A stretch of 64,000 nucleotides of DNA from Anaerovorax sp. IOR16 (GTDB lineage Bacteria; Bacillota; Clostridia; Peptostreptococcales; Anaerovoracaceae). The DNA lies in NCBI RefSeq assembly GCF_017168145.1, contig NZ_JADQTL010000010.1, positions 310,001 to 374,000 on the forward strand, written 5' to 3'. Shown here one piece after another: positions 27,905-37,145 of this stretch; within the stretch, counting starts at the first letter, position 1; each line of letters starts with the position of its first letter. Below the pieces are notes generated by a model. The model ran no database searches. It saw only the letters and a list, made by a program, of their open reading frames with translations, and was not told the DNA's origin. The translations under genes were made by a program, and so were the position numbers.

Positions 27905-29002
27905 CTATACTCCGCCATAAATTTTATCTAAGTTTTTAACAATATCATCCCATAGAAACTGCCGGTCTAATCCTTGTTCTCTGATATTTCTCCGGCAATT
28001 CTCCACCAGGTCTCTGCATCCCCGCAGCTTTTGCAGCAGTGCTTCCACATCCTTGCCGGAGCTTCCATCCACAGTAAAACCCACGCTATTCTCCTCCACA
28101 AACGCACCCATACTCGTTCCCTTTCCTGCAATTACAGGGGTCACAGAATTCAGCCCTTCATAAAACTTGACCGGATATCCTGTTGTATGATTTTGGATTT
28201 TGTCATAAATGGCATAAATATAGTCGGTATTCGCATAAAGTTCTTCCACCTGTTCAGGTAAAAACCTACCGGTAAAATATACATCCGGCCAAGCTTCATA
28301 TTTTTCAGCCAGCTCCTGATAGCAAACGCCACCGCCATGGATGTTTACCTGAATACCGCCAACCTTTGCCGCTGCTGAAATCAGGTTTTCCATTTCAGTT
28401 TTACATCTGACTTCTCCTATATAAGCAATACGAATGGTTTCACAAAACACTTTATTTTGATTTCGAATTTTTTTAGAATAGTTTGGCAAAAATACGAGTT
28501 TATTCCTGTTTTTTTTTATTATATCACGTTTTTGCCTCTGATTCAGATAAATAATCCAGGAGGCTCTGCGCTGACAATACTGTACCAACGCAGCCTGCAT
28601 CCATTTCTTTAAGAAATTGTGTGCATTGACATAATATTCATGCATATCAAAGATGACTGGAATATCTCTTTTTCCACAAAGATATCCAATTATTGCACCA
28701 TCCAGATCGTGACAATGCAGAAAGTCAAAATTTATTTCTATCAAATACTCACGGCATTCCTTCAAAAACTGTAAATAACTCTTAAACTGCTTACAGGCGC
28801 CGCTACCATACTGCGCATAGGGGAAAAATCGGACAATCTGTATTTTCCCCTGATCTTCTGTCGCTCTGTCTTTAAACCGATTGTCCCGGTCCCAGCAGAG
28901 GATGGTGATCCTGTATCCAAGAGATTCTAAATACTCAGCTTCTTTTTTTACTCTAACGTCTGGATGATATCCATTCGTCAATATCATAACAACGTGCTTC
29001 AT
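27905..29002 (-). CDS. GT4-family glycosyltransferase
   Basis: A 365-residue GT-B glycosyltransferase. The N-terminal half has the acceptor-side pattern HPDVRVKKEAEYLESLGY, HCHDLDGAIIGY and IFDMHEYY; the C-terminal half (about 190-350) has the donor-binding domain with VKFYEGLNSVTPVI. It has no membrane segment. Its ATG overlaps the stop of the preceding glycosyltransferase by 4 bases (ATGA), so the two are translationally coupled and may add successive sugars. Confidence 0.85.
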   Translation of the reverse strand: MKHVVMILTNGYHPDVRVKKEAEYLESLGYRITILCWDRDNRFKDRATEDQGKIQIVRFFPYAQYGSGACKQFKSYLQFLKECREYLIEINFDFLHCHDLDGAIIGYLCGKRDIPVIFDMHEYYVNAHNFLKKWMQAALVQYCQRRASWIIYLNQRQKRDIIKKNRNKLVFLPNYSKKIRNQNKVFCETIRIAYIGEVRCKTEMENLISAAAKVGGIQVNIHGGGVCYQELAEKYEAWPDVYFTGRFLPEQVEELYANTDYIYAIYDKIQNHTTGYPVKFYEGLNSVTPVIAGKGTSMGAFVEENSVGFTVDGSSGKDVEALLQKLRGCRDLVENCRRNIREQGLDRQFLWDDIVKNLDKIYGGV

Positions 29003-30693
29003 CCTAAGTCTCCATCAACAAAACAATACTCTTTCAGAATTGCTTTAAAGTGCTTCCGCTGTGACTCATATCCATATTTTCCTTCACATAAATAGTAATT
29101 CTGCCGCATCCTCTCAAGGCCCTCCTCATCTCCGAGCATGCTACCGACAGCTTCTCCAAAGAGCCTTGCATCGCTTAAATCCGCGCCTCTGCCTACTTGG
29201 TTTTCTTCAACGATTACGGAAATCTCTTTCATCGAACTATCGAAGAGTATAGGGAGCTTCCCGGCAAAAAATTCAAGACACTTATTTGGTACTGAATAGG
29301 AAAAATAATCGTTTAGAGCTACATAAGGAATCACACCTAAATCTGCATTTACCGTGTATTCCTGTAACTCCGATTGCTTCACCCATCCGGCCATTATAAC
29401 GCGTGCGGGCTCCCCTTCTTTTTTTAAAATTTTAAGAAAATCTTTCTCAAACTCTCCTCCTCCAACCATAACCAAATATTGTTTTTCTTTTAAATATTTT
29501 GTAGATCGTGCTAAATTCTCTAAATTTCTGAGAGTTGTCATTGAACCTTGAAAAATAGCAATTTTACTCTCAGACGAAATTCCGAATTTTTTATGCCAGA
29601 AGTCATCCGCTCTTCCATATTCCCGGTAGCTTAATTCTCTGCTGAGACAAGAATATATAACCTCAAATTTTTGCTCATAATACTGCTCCATATCCCGGGC
29701 AAGATAGTGGCCCACCGTAATGCGCAGGTCACACTTGGGATACAATTCGTTTTCGTAATGCTCCGCGATCCTGATTTTATTGTCCTGTCTCTTGTTCCAA
29801 AGTTCCAATTGTTTGAACCACCATTCATGACAGTCCACCATCAGTCTGCATTGCGTCTGCTCTTTTACCATAACTCCGATAGGGAGTGTCGGAAGATCCG
29901 CCACATAGACAATATCCGGTACGGAATTTTCCATTTGCTGCTTTACACTGTGCCAAACAGGCGAATACTCATATATAAATTTCCTGAAATCCTCTGTGCC
30001 GAAAAGCGCCTCTGATAGCGCCACACCGTTTTGGGGCATCACTTTTATCAGCACTTGCTCCGCAAAGTCAAACAGATAGTACTCGTTGCAGCCTGGTTTT
30101 TGCATATAGAGACGCTTATGCTCCCCTTGCCAATCCGATTCACTGCAAATTTTAAAATAAATTCCATTCTTTTTAAAAAGCGTATTATTCGGATAGTTTT
30201 CCTGATTTTCCATGTATTCCAGCAAAATTCGCTCAAATTCAATTCCTTCCGTAAAATACGTTTCGGTAAAAATCTGACATGTTTTCGTCTTGCCGTTATA
30301 CAAGATAGTCCTGTCTTTCGTTTTTATTTCAGCAATAAGAATCTCTTTCTTCTTTAATAGGCGAATCTTCATCCTGCCTCCGGACGATCCCCTTTTTCTT
30401 ATTTTATTTTTAAGTGTTTTCTGTACACTTGCATCGTTTTCAGCCTGCGTAATTTCTTCTATTATTTCACAGATTTCCTTGTCCAACTTATTCGACTCTA
30501 CTCCATATTCTTTAATTATGCTTTTTGCAACAGGTCTTTTAATATAATAGGGATCCATATCCTGTTCTACATCAAAATAATAAGAAGCAAACAAAATCAC
30601 ATTATATCCCAACTCCTGTAAAACATTAACGAAGAAAAGGATTCTTCTATCGATATATCCATCCTGAGTAATCAGCCACGCATTCTTCTTCAT
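28999..30693 (-). CDS. GT4-type glycosyltransferase with large N-terminal region (paralogue of the 12029-13729 gene)
   Basis: A 564-residue protein collinear with the product of 12029-13729. It starts KKNAWLITQDGYIDRRI, contains VADLPTLPIGV and VDCHEWWFKQ near residue 270, and ends with a GT-B donor domain (AIFQGSMTTLRNLENLARS, SVPNKCLEFFAGK). The region between about 90 and 230 is the least conserved between the copies, which may reflect different acceptors. It begins at the base after the stop of the small tail-domain gene. Confidence 0.8.
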   Translation of the reverse strand: MKKNAWLITQDGYIDRRILFFVNVLQELGYNVILFASYYFDVEQDMDPYYIKRPVAKSIIKEYGVESNKLDKEICEIIEEITQAENDASVQKTLKNKIRKRGSSGGRMKIRLLKKKEILIAEIKTKDRTILYNGKTKTCQIFTETYFTEGIEFERILLEYMENQENYPNNTLFKKNGIYFKICSESDWQGEHKRLYMQKPGCNEYYLFDFAEQVLIKVMPQNGVALSEALFGTEDFRKFIYEYSPVWHSVKQQMENSVPDIVYVADLPTLPIGVMVKEQTQCRLMVDCHEWWFKQLELWNKRQDNKIRIAEHYENELYPKCDLRITVGHYLARDMEQYYEQKFEVIYSCLSRELSYREYGRADDFWHKKFGISSESKIAIFQGSMTTLRNLENLARSTKYLKEKQYLVMVGGGEFEKDFLKILKKEGEPARVIMAGWVKQSELQEYTVNADLGVIPYVALNDYFSYSVPNKCLEFFAGKLPILFDSSMKEISVIVEENQVGRGADLSDARLFGEAVGSMLGDEEGLERMRQNYYLCEGKYGYESQRKHFKAILKEYCFVDGDLG

Positions 30694-30924
30694 CTATCCT
30701 CTCACTCTAGCCTTGAGCACATCATACATCCGCTTCAAAGGACTATTCAACAGCCAACCATAAAGTAATGGGTTCTTTCTAATTCCATACGCCATACTCT
30801 TCCACAGCCGAAATACCTGTTGCACGATTTGACTTTTGCAGCGATAAGTCAATCGCTTCATACGTTTTCGATTATGGTAAAACTCTTGCGCCAGTTTACA
30901 TTCGTATTGCAAATCCCGTTTCAT
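30694..30924 (-). CDS. Short basic protein matching the C-terminal tail of the methyltransferase at 13734
   Basis: A 76-residue, strongly basic protein with no membrane segment. Its last 40 residues (SMAYGIRKNPLLYG, SPLKRMYDVLKAR) align with the last 40 of the 759-residue methyltransferase (RNSPFLYG, GIKRLYN). In both places the tail directly precedes a copy of the same large glycosyltransferase. It may be a free-standing adaptor or membrane-surface anchor, or a remnant of a larger gene. A GTG at 30930 is also in frame; ATG 30924 has slightly better spacing. It is adjacent to the downstream gene without a gap, so translation is probable. Confidence 0.6.
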   Translation of the reverse strand: MKRDLQYECKLAQEFYHNRKRMKRLTYRCKSQIVQQVFRLWKSMAYGIRKNPLLYGWLLNSPLKRMYDVLKARVRG

Positions 30925-30946
30925 TTTCACTCTTTTCTTTTTCTGT

Positions 30947-32422
30947 CTATTCTATGCAAAACCGATCTATATTTATATAATACCAATCTGATCCAAGATA
31001 GTGAGGAGAAAGCGTAAGCTTTACAGTTTCAGTCTTTGGCTTGAATCGGATCACCCATTCACTCTTTCCCTCTTGCATATTAAATGTAAAGTTACTTCCC
31101 TCTAAAATTTTCCCCTTATCCAATACTGCATACACCCCGAAATTAGGGTCTGCTACTTCTCCTCCTATGAAGGTGCCTCTTATCTTAAAAGAATATACCT
31201 TTTCTGATTTCAGGTTTTTTATTGTCCATATATGGAAATTGTTTGCCGGTCCTACCCCTATATATGATGCTCCCTGATAGATGCTACCGAATTCATCATA
31301 AGTGATTTCACGGTCACCGTTATAATCAATCTCTAAGGGATAGTACGACATCTTATCAACACCCATAACTACGATTGGATTGGCTTTCTCATAGATATCC
31401 GGTCCTAAAAATCCATAGGAAACGTTGCTAACCAGCAATTCTGGAAATCCCACTATGCAGGATGCTAATCGTCCCTTTCCTGCCCTTAATTCTTTGAGAG
31501 ACAGCACATATGGCGACCTCTTGTTCTCAGGTGTAGTCGTATAAAAAGAGCCAAATGACGGATCATATACCGCCCATTTTCCGTTCACTTTGATCTCGAC
31601 CACTGCATGTCCCGTACCTTTCGGATAATTGGCCAATGACAGAATTCTAGTTTCCAACCCCTGTGTAGCAGCCAGTGCTGCTAAAACAGAACTGCGGTCT
31701 CCACATGCGCCGATCCGATCCTTAATAATGCCTTCCAGAGTCCTAGATGCCCCGACACGATAGTCACGCACAACATTCATGAATAATAGGATTTTTTCAT
31801 GATCAGTCTGACCACTTACATTTTCCAGTATTTCACCTGCCATCCGATAAATATTCTTACCTATAGGTATTCTGTATATAGACAAAGGATTCCGGCTGTC
31901 CTTTGCATCCAAAACCGTTACACCCAACCCTTGTTCCATACTCTTCGGATAATTATAGTCTCCATACACACTTAGTCCCTGCAGCGTACAGCTTTTTTCT
32001 GATTCCCCCTCAAATTCAAAAGTAATATAAGCGCTTCTGCTACCATCATAAGAGAATATATGGTCAGCAGTGGTATTATTGCTGATGTAAGCCAATGTCT
32101 CGTAATTGACTTGTCCGTTAAAATCTGTCGCATACATTTTTATCTTGTTCGGTGCTTCACCGTTAGCAAACCTTAATTCGATTTTTCCCAGAGCGACCTC
32201 ACCTTCTGTGCCAATAGTAAAGGTCGTATTTACCGGAATTGTGATTTCTTCGGCATCTCCGTTCAAAAATTGCGTCATCAGTTCTTCGTTTACTCCGGAC
32301 GTCACACTTTCCAATACCATAGGTTTTTGGGTGTTCGATTCTATCTGCCCTGCATATGATATGGCACCCATTGTCACCACCATGCAAATACACATACACA
32401 TCATGTTCCATAATCTTTTCAT
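30947..32422 (-). CDS. Secreted transglutaminase-like protein
   Basis: A 491-residue protein with an N-terminal signal peptide (about 1-25, ending SYAGQ). A transglutaminase/protease-like core lies at about 195-310, with the catalytic cysteine in GACGDRSS near 239, histidine in GHAVVE near 268 and aspartate in YDPSFG near 284. About 180 residues on either side look like beta-sandwich modules. It is the first gene of the 28-kb glycan locus. Such proteins can cross-link, hydrolyse or modify amide bonds in the cell wall; here a link to the amidated glycan is possible but not shown. Confidence 0.8.
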   Translation of the reverse strand: MKRLWNMMCMCICMVVTMGAISYAGQIESNTQKPMVLESVTSGVNEELMTQFLNGDAEEITIPVNTTFTIGTEGEVALGKIELRFANGEAPNKIKMYATDFNGQVNYETLAYISNNTTADHIFSYDGSRSAYITFEFEGESEKSCTLQGLSVYGDYNYPKSMEQGLGVTVLDAKDSRNPLSIYRIPIGKNIYRMAGEILENVSGQTDHEKILLFMNVVRDYRVGASRTLEGIIKDRIGACGDRSSVLAALAATQGLETRILSLANYPKGTGHAVVEIKVNGKWAVYDPSFGSFYTTTPENKRSPYVLSLKELRAGKGRLASCIVGFPELLVSNVSYGFLGPDIYEKANPIVVMGVDKMSYYPLEIDYNGDREITYDEFGSIYQGASYIGVGPANNFHIWTIKNLKSEKVYSFKIRGTFIGGEVADPNFGVYAVLDKGKILEGSNFTFNMQEGKSEWVIRFKPKTETVKLTLSPHYLGSDWYYINIDRFCIE

Positions 32423-32687
32423 AAAACTGTTTCCTCTCTAGTTAATCTACTCAATCATTGTATTTCAGCACCACCAAAATGACATAGAATCTCATGCTGC
32501 TTTCAGCAACTAGGCTGTACTTCCTTTAAGTGTGACTTTATATACATAAAATTGTATTATTGACTACGCTTGCCACAACTGTTTATGGTAACATAATTTT
32601 ATTTAATTTTTAACGTAATTTGTAATATTATATCACAAATACTACTACTATGATATACTATAGTTGTTTCTAAACAGGAGGTTTTTC
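32423..32687. promoter_or_regulatory. Divergent control region of the glycan locus and the GT2 gene
   Basis: This 265-base AT-rich gap separates two divergent start codons. Towards the GT2 gene an extended -10 (TGATATACT, hexamer 32654-32659) lies 29 bases before the ATG, with only a poor -35. Towards the glycan locus no strong pair stands out; TAGTCA, 18 bases, TATAAA (about 32532-32561) is the best candidate. As the only sizeable gap at the head of the locus, it probably holds the main operon promoter. Confidence 0.5.
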
Positions 32688-33422
32688 ATGGATTTAATAT
32701 CAATCATTATGCCCTGCTACAATATGAAAAATTATATTGCCGCATCTGTGGCGACAGTAATAAATCAAACATACACCTGTTGGGAGCTTCTTATTATAGA
32801 CGATTGCTCCACCGACGACAGTATCCGCTTAATTGAAGACTTTATTACCGACGACAATAGAATTAAGCTGATTCGCTTAGAAAAAAACAGCGGTATCGCT
32901 GTTGCAAGAAATGCTGGACTTCGTGAAGCACGCGGGTCATACATTGCTTTTCTTGACAGCGATGATTTCTGGCATCCAGAAAAATTACAGGTACAGCTTC
33001 TCTTTATGAAAGAAAAAAACATTTTATTCTCTTTCACCTCCTATGAACAAGTAAGAGAAAACGGCTCTCATATCGCTTTCATTGAATGTCCATCTGTTGT
33101 AGACTACGCCGCTCTTCTGAAAAAGAACACAATAGGCTGTTTAACCGTTATGATTCATCACAGCATGTTGGAAAATTTTTGCATACCCACCGTTCACCAC
33201 GAGGATTTTGCTGCCTGGCTAGCCTTGCTCCGTGCCAACAGTATAAATGCGTATGGATTAAACAAATGCCTAGCAAAATATAATGTCCGCAAAGGCTCCA
33301 CTTCAAGAAATAAGCTGCGTTCTATGGGTTGGGTATATATAATTTACCGAAAGCAAGAACATCTTCCCACTCTACAGTCTCTATTTTATCTGGTGCGTTG
33401 GTTTTTGCAAAGTATCAAGTAA
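32688..33422 (+). CDS. GT2-family glycosyltransferase
   Basis: A 244-residue GT-A glycosyltransferase. It has the classical N-terminal ISIIMPCYNM, the nucleotide-binding IIDDCSTDDS near 38 and the metal-binding FLDSDDFW (DxD) near 90. There is no membrane segment. ATG 32664 in the same frame is open, but ATG 32688 is preceded by a perfect AGGAGG at 6 bases. It is a single gene transcribed away from the big glycan locus and probably adds a sugar to a lipid-linked glycan. Donor unknown. Confidence 0.9.
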   Translation: MDLISIIMPCYNMKNYIAASVATVINQTYTCWELLIIDDCSTDDSIRLIEDFITDDNRIKLIRLEKNSGIAVARNAGLREARGSYIAFLDSDDFWHPEKLQVQLLFMKEKNILFSFTSYEQVRENGSHIAFIECPSVVDYAALLKKNTIGCLTVMIHHSMLENFCIPTVHHEDFAAWLALLRANSINAYGLNKCLAKYNVRKGSTSRNKLRSMGWVYIIYRKQEHLPTLQSLFYLVRWFLQSIK

Positions 33423-33483
33423 CAACGACCTAAGCCAGAGTTTTTTATTACTCTTAAGCCAAAATCTATGATTCCTTTTTAAG

Positions 33484-33512
33484 ATGACATCCCTCTGCTC
33501 CTATGCTATAAT
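33484..33512 (+). promoter_or_regulatory. Promoter of the O-antigen ligase-like gene
   Basis: ATGACA (33484-33489), 17-base spacer, TATAAT (33507-33512), with TGC just before the -10 (extended -10). It reads to the gene starting at 33623, giving a leader of about 105 bases. Confidence 0.7.
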
Positions 33513-33622
33513 ATATAAATGATTTTTAAGGATTTTAAAACCATTTATAGCTAGATTATTTCAAATGAATAAGAAGCTTTTATTAAGCCCATATAACCAA
33601 TAATTAAAAGGAGTATTTACTA

Positions 33623-35587
33623 ATGTCAAAAAATAAAAGTACTAACAAAAGACTATCTCGGTCTATTCCCGGGCAAGAAGATTATTTGCTAAGTATGGCT
33701 CACTCAAATACAACTAAAACACCTTGGTTTCTATTTATACCAGCCTCTTTTTTTACAGCTTTGATTATTGTAATTGTCCGAATGCATCTATATACTCGCC
33801 CAATGGGGCAATTTTTTTGGTATCCGGGAACAGCAGACGTGGAGTTGGTTGATTACTTCAGTTATTATAAAATGATCGCTATCCTAGCATGTAGTATACT
33901 ATCATTGCTTGCAATTGCATACCAATATACAACCAAAACTTTATTGATTAAGAAAAGCTTTGCCTATCTCCCTATGGGGATTTATAGTACATTTGTTCTT
34001 CTTTCATTCATCGTTAACGACTATAAAGAGTTTTCCCTCCTAGGTTATAACGAACGATTTGAAGGCATGCTCCCAACACTCGGTTATATGGTATTGCTGT
34101 TTTATATTATTAATATAATTTCAGATGAACGAGCTGTAAAATGGATTTTATATCCTCTAACCTCCATTTCTTTTTTATTAAGTTTTTTGGGGATCTCACA
34201 AGCTTTAGGACATGACTTTTTTAAAAGCCATTTTGGAAAAATACTAATTACTCCTAATGAATTTTGGAACACATTGGATCAGATGGAATTTGCATTCAAG
34301 AACAATGAAATTTATCAGACTATCTATAATATTAACTATGTTTCTTTTTATTTAACTTTATTGGTACCATTATTTGGTATGCTATTTATTCATTCTATGA
34401 TTTGCGGAAAAGAAGAAGTGCTTTGGAAGAAAATACTCTGGGCAGTTTTATTTGCTTTACTTATCTATAATATGATCGGGTCCGCTTCATCTGGGGGTCT
34501 CTTGGGTCTAGCAGCCTTAGGAATTATCGGTATCATAATTTTAAACAAACGCATCTTAGAATGGAAAATACCTGTGGCAATTCTCCTTGCAATCACGGTT
34601 CTGCTTACCGGTATTACCTACGAACGTTGGATGCCAGAATTAAATAATACTGTAACACATCTTACATCTATAACTACAAATACAAAAGAATCTTTTATTG
34701 CTTATGCCACTGATAAACAACAAGCTAATCCAGAAACACCTGTAGCTTGCTCTAAAAAAGCGACCATTGATTATATTGAAACCTCTTACAATAAATTATC
34801 AATTAGTATAAACGGAAATCCACTAGTATTTCAGCTAACAAGTGATGAAGCAGGTAATCTTACTGGTATGGCTTTAATTGACAGTAAGGAAAACATTCTT
34901 CCACTTTTGCCGGTTGAAGGAGAAGAAGGAGTATTTTATATTGACGATGAACGATTTTATGAATATACAAAAATATCTTATGCAAATTTAAATAGTGCCT
35001 TCTATGTAGTTTTGCATAGTAGTGACCGAATTTGGCCCTTCCAAATTACTTCTAAAGGTATTTTATATCAAAATGAATTAAAGAAATTAACACCTCTTTC
35101 AAAAACTCCGTCTTTCGGATTTAGTAATAATCAGAATTTCGGTTCCGGTCGTGGATATATTTGGTCTAGAACAATCCCTATGATAAAAAACACTTTCTTT
35201 ATCGGGCATGGTTCTGATACTTATCCTATTTATTTCCCTCAAAATGACTATGCAGGAAAATATAATACTATGTTTAGTCAAAACATTAATATCGTTGTTG
35301 ACAAACCTCATAATTTTTATCTAGGAGTCGCTATAAATACTGGATTTCTTTCCCTTTTAGCTTTATTATCGTTATTTGCTATTTATCTAGTACAAAGTGC
35401 CAGATTGTATTTCAGCTTAAAATTTGAAAAACATTTTTTATCATTTGTTGGTTCAGGAATTTTCTTTGGTGTTTGCGGCTTTTTAACCTCTGCCCTTGTA
35501 AATGATAGCTCCGTATCGGTAATGCCGTTATTCTATGGGCTCTTAGGGACCGGTATTGCAATTAATACTATCCTTTATAAAGAATAA
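33623..35587 (+). CDS. O-antigen ligase/polymerase-like membrane protein
   Basis: A 654-residue membrane protein with about a dozen hydrophobic segments, consistent with the Wzy/WaaL family that links or polymerises lipid-borne glycans outside the membrane. About 210 residues (roughly 330-540) between membrane segments form one large hydrophilic loop, which ends near the family-like block KPHNFYLGVAINTG at 563. That loop is larger than usual and could bind substrate or protein. AAGGAG precedes ATG 33623. It has its own promoter and ends at a bidirectional terminator. Whether it joins glycan to S-layer protein, teichoic acid or another chain is unknown. Confidence 0.75.
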   Translation: MSKNKSTNKRLSRSIPGQEDYLLSMAHSNTTKTPWFLFIPASFFTALIIVIVRMHLYTRPMGQFFWYPGTADVELVDYFSYYKMIAILACSILSLLAIAYQYTTKTLLIKKSFAYLPMGIYSTFVLLSFIVNDYKEFSLLGYNERFEGMLPTLGYMVLLFYIINIISDERAVKWILYPLTSISFLLSFLGISQALGHDFFKSHFGKILITPNEFWNTLDQMEFAFKNNEIYQTIYNINYVSFYLTLLVPLFGMLFIHSMICGKEEVLWKKILWAVLFALLIYNMIGSASSGGLLGLAALGIIGIIILNKRILEWKIPVAILLAITVLLTGITYERWMPELNNTVTHLTSITTNTKESFIAYATDKQQANPETPVACSKKATIDYIETSYNKLSISINGNPLVFQLTSDEAGNLTGMALIDSKENILPLLPVEGEEGVFYIDDERFYEYTKISYANLNSAFYVVLHSSDRIWPFQITSKGILYQNELKKLTPLSKTPSFGFSNNQNFGSGRGYIWSRTIPMIKNTFFIGHGSDTYPIYFPQNDYAGKYNTMFSQNINIVVDKPHNFYLGVAINTGFLSLLALLSLFAIYLVQSARLYFSLKFEKHFLSFVGSGIFFGVCGFLTSALVNDSSVSVMPLFYGLLGTGIAINTILYKE

Positions 35588-35621
35588 CTCAATTATATAC
35601 TTAAATAAATTCATTTCATAA

Positions 35622-35659
35622 AAAAGACCGCCGTTTTCATTTACATTCGGCAGTCTTTT
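35622..35659. terminator. Bidirectional hairpin terminator
   Basis: Arms 35622-35633 and 35648-35659 pair over 12 bases with one G-T type mismatch, a 14-base loop, and A and T runs outside. It lies between the convergent ligase-like and epimerase genes and slightly overlaps the latter's stop codon. Confidence 0.8.
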
Positions 35660-36464
35660 ATAAAATTAAATCAATCTCTCGATCATATACTAATCCACCC
35701 CAAACCTTATGGACCGTTCGAATAAATGGAGTACTTAATAAAACAGCTATTGACAAAAGCTTCGATACATGCAAAGTAACCCCTGCTTCCAATGCAATTT
35801 TCTTAGCTAGGTCTAAAGTACATACATACTCTGGATCTTGAGGATGAAAAATACCACTTTTTCTTTCATTTATTATCTCTTTTAATTCTTTACATAAATT
35901 ATCTATTGAAATCATACTTCTTTGATTACGTATATCAGGAAAAACCTTATATTTAAGAACCAACTGTTTCAGCTTCTGATAGTTTCCCGGACAATCTTTC
36001 CCATAGACCATAGGCGGCCGCACAATTGTTACTGTAAAATAATCTGTTCGTTCTCTCAGAAGAGAACTTTCTGCTCTATATTTGCTCTTACCATAATAAC
36101 TCTTAGGATGGAGTGGTGTCTTTTTATTAATATAAATCGTTTCTCCTACTTTTCCTTCTAATCCGTAAACTGCCATTGTACTTAAAAAAACAAACTGTGA
36201 AACCCCTTCCGCTTTTGCTTTCTTAGCTATTGCAACAGGAAGTTCACAGTTTATTTTTATGTACTCTTTTTCTGTATACTGAGATTCATTCTTATGTACA
36301 ATAGCTGCACAAAACAGTATAATATTATAATTAGAAAAATCCATTTGATACCATTGATTATCCTTTACGGATATCTTTTTTACTTTTATGAATTTTGTAT
36401 CTATGTATTTTTCAAATGCCGTTGCAATATAGCTAGTAGCCCCAACAATTAGTACATGTTTCAT
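35658..36464 (-). CDS. NAD-dependent sugar epimerase/dehydratase (extended SDR)
   Basis: A 268-residue short-chain dehydrogenase. The N-terminal GATSYIATAF block is a nucleotide-binding loop, the catalytic pair is YGKSKYRAE (YxxxK, near residue 132), and the STMAVYG block near 108 is typical of sugar epimerases. It is shorter than GalE-type enzymes (about 330), so it may act on a lipid-linked 4-keto sugar made with the adjacent PglC-like transferase. The frame opens at a TTG (36470), but ATG 36464 has GAGGAG at 8 bases. Its start overlaps the upstream gene by 4 bases. Confidence 0.8.
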   Translation of the reverse strand: MKHVLIVGATSYIATAFEKYIDTKFIKVKKISVKDNQWYQMDFSNYNIILFCAAIVHKNESQYTEKEYIKINCELPVAIAKKAKAEGVSQFVFLSTMAVYGLEGKVGETIYINKKTPLHPKSYYGKSKYRAESSLLRERTDYFTVTIVRPPMVYGKDCPGNYQKLKQLVLKYKVFPDIRNQRSMISIDNLCKELKEIINERKSGIFHPQDPEYVCTLDLAKKIALEAGVTLHVSKLLSIAVLLSTPFIRTVHKVWGGLVYDREIDLIL

Positions 36465-37117
36465 ATACAACGCTCCTCTTTTTCCTGCATCGGGGGGCCT
36501 ACTACTGCATCCTCTGCTTCATCCACTGTGCCTTCTCGGATTCCTTTCTTGGTTATAACACTTAAAATTGTTAGAAGTAATATTTTAATATCCATTAGTA
36601 GGCTAATATTCTTTAAATAATATTCATCCAATGCAATTTTTTCTGTAATACTGATTTCATCTCGCCCATTAATCTGTGCCCACCCTGTAATCCCTGGTTT
36701 TAAAAGTTCCACCATTACCTCTTTCCTTCCTTTAATCAAGTCGAATTGATTCCAAAGTGCAGGTCTTGGTCCAATAAAAGACATTTCACCTTTTAAGATG
36801 TTATATAGCTGCGGCAATTCATCTAAGCTTGAATTTCTTAAAAACCTTCCACTTTTCGTAATCAAGGAATCCGCATCATGCAAAAGATGAGTAGGTATGT
36901 TTTGGGGGGCATCTAACCTCATGGATCTAAATTTGAATATCTCAAACACTTCATTATTTTTACCAATTCTTTTCTGTCGAAATAAAATTGGCCCAGGGCT
37001 ATCAAGTTTTATCCATATTGCAATAGAAAGAAAAAGAGGCCATAAAAGCAAAAATAATATCCCTGCAAAAATGCAATCAAAAACATTTTTAAATACTATA
37101 TATTTTTCTACTCTCAT
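36461..37117 (-). CDS. Initiating undecaprenyl-phosphate sugar-phosphate transferase (PglC/WcaJ-like)
   Basis: A 218-residue bacterial sugar transferase with one N-terminal membrane hairpin (about 12-35) and the catalytic core: SPGPILFRQKRIG near 45, FKFRSMR near 64, SLDELPQLYNIL near 98 and GEMSFIGPRP near 111. It transfers a sugar phosphate from a UDP-sugar to undecaprenyl phosphate, starting glycan assembly. It is the short (PglC-type) form without the five-helix N-terminus of WcaJ. With the overlapping SDR gene it forms a small initiation module between the glycan locus and the S-layer genes. Confidence 0.9.
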   Translation of the reverse strand: MRVEKYIVFKNVFDCIFAGILFLLLWPLFLSIAIWIKLDSPGPILFRQKRIGKNNEVFEIFKFRSMRLDAPQNIPTHLLHDADSLITKSGRFLRNSSLDELPQLYNILKGEMSFIGPRPALWNQFDLIKGRKEVMVELLKPGITGWAQINGRDEISITEKIALDEYYLKNISLLMDIKILLLTILSVITKKGIREGTVDEAEDAVVGPPMQEKEERCI

Positions 37118-37145
37118 AACCTTTTCACCTTTTCTTCTTTTTCAC

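Noticed and set aside
27901-27918. Upstream start ATG for the second AsnB-like gene
   Set aside because: It would bury the catalytic Cys2 and overlap the preceding gene; ATG 27900 has a good ribosome binding site.
32581-32660. ACTACTACT-type short repeat and AT-rich tract as a possible mobile-element scar
   Set aside because: Too short and simple, with no flanking duplications, inverted ends or transposase remnants.
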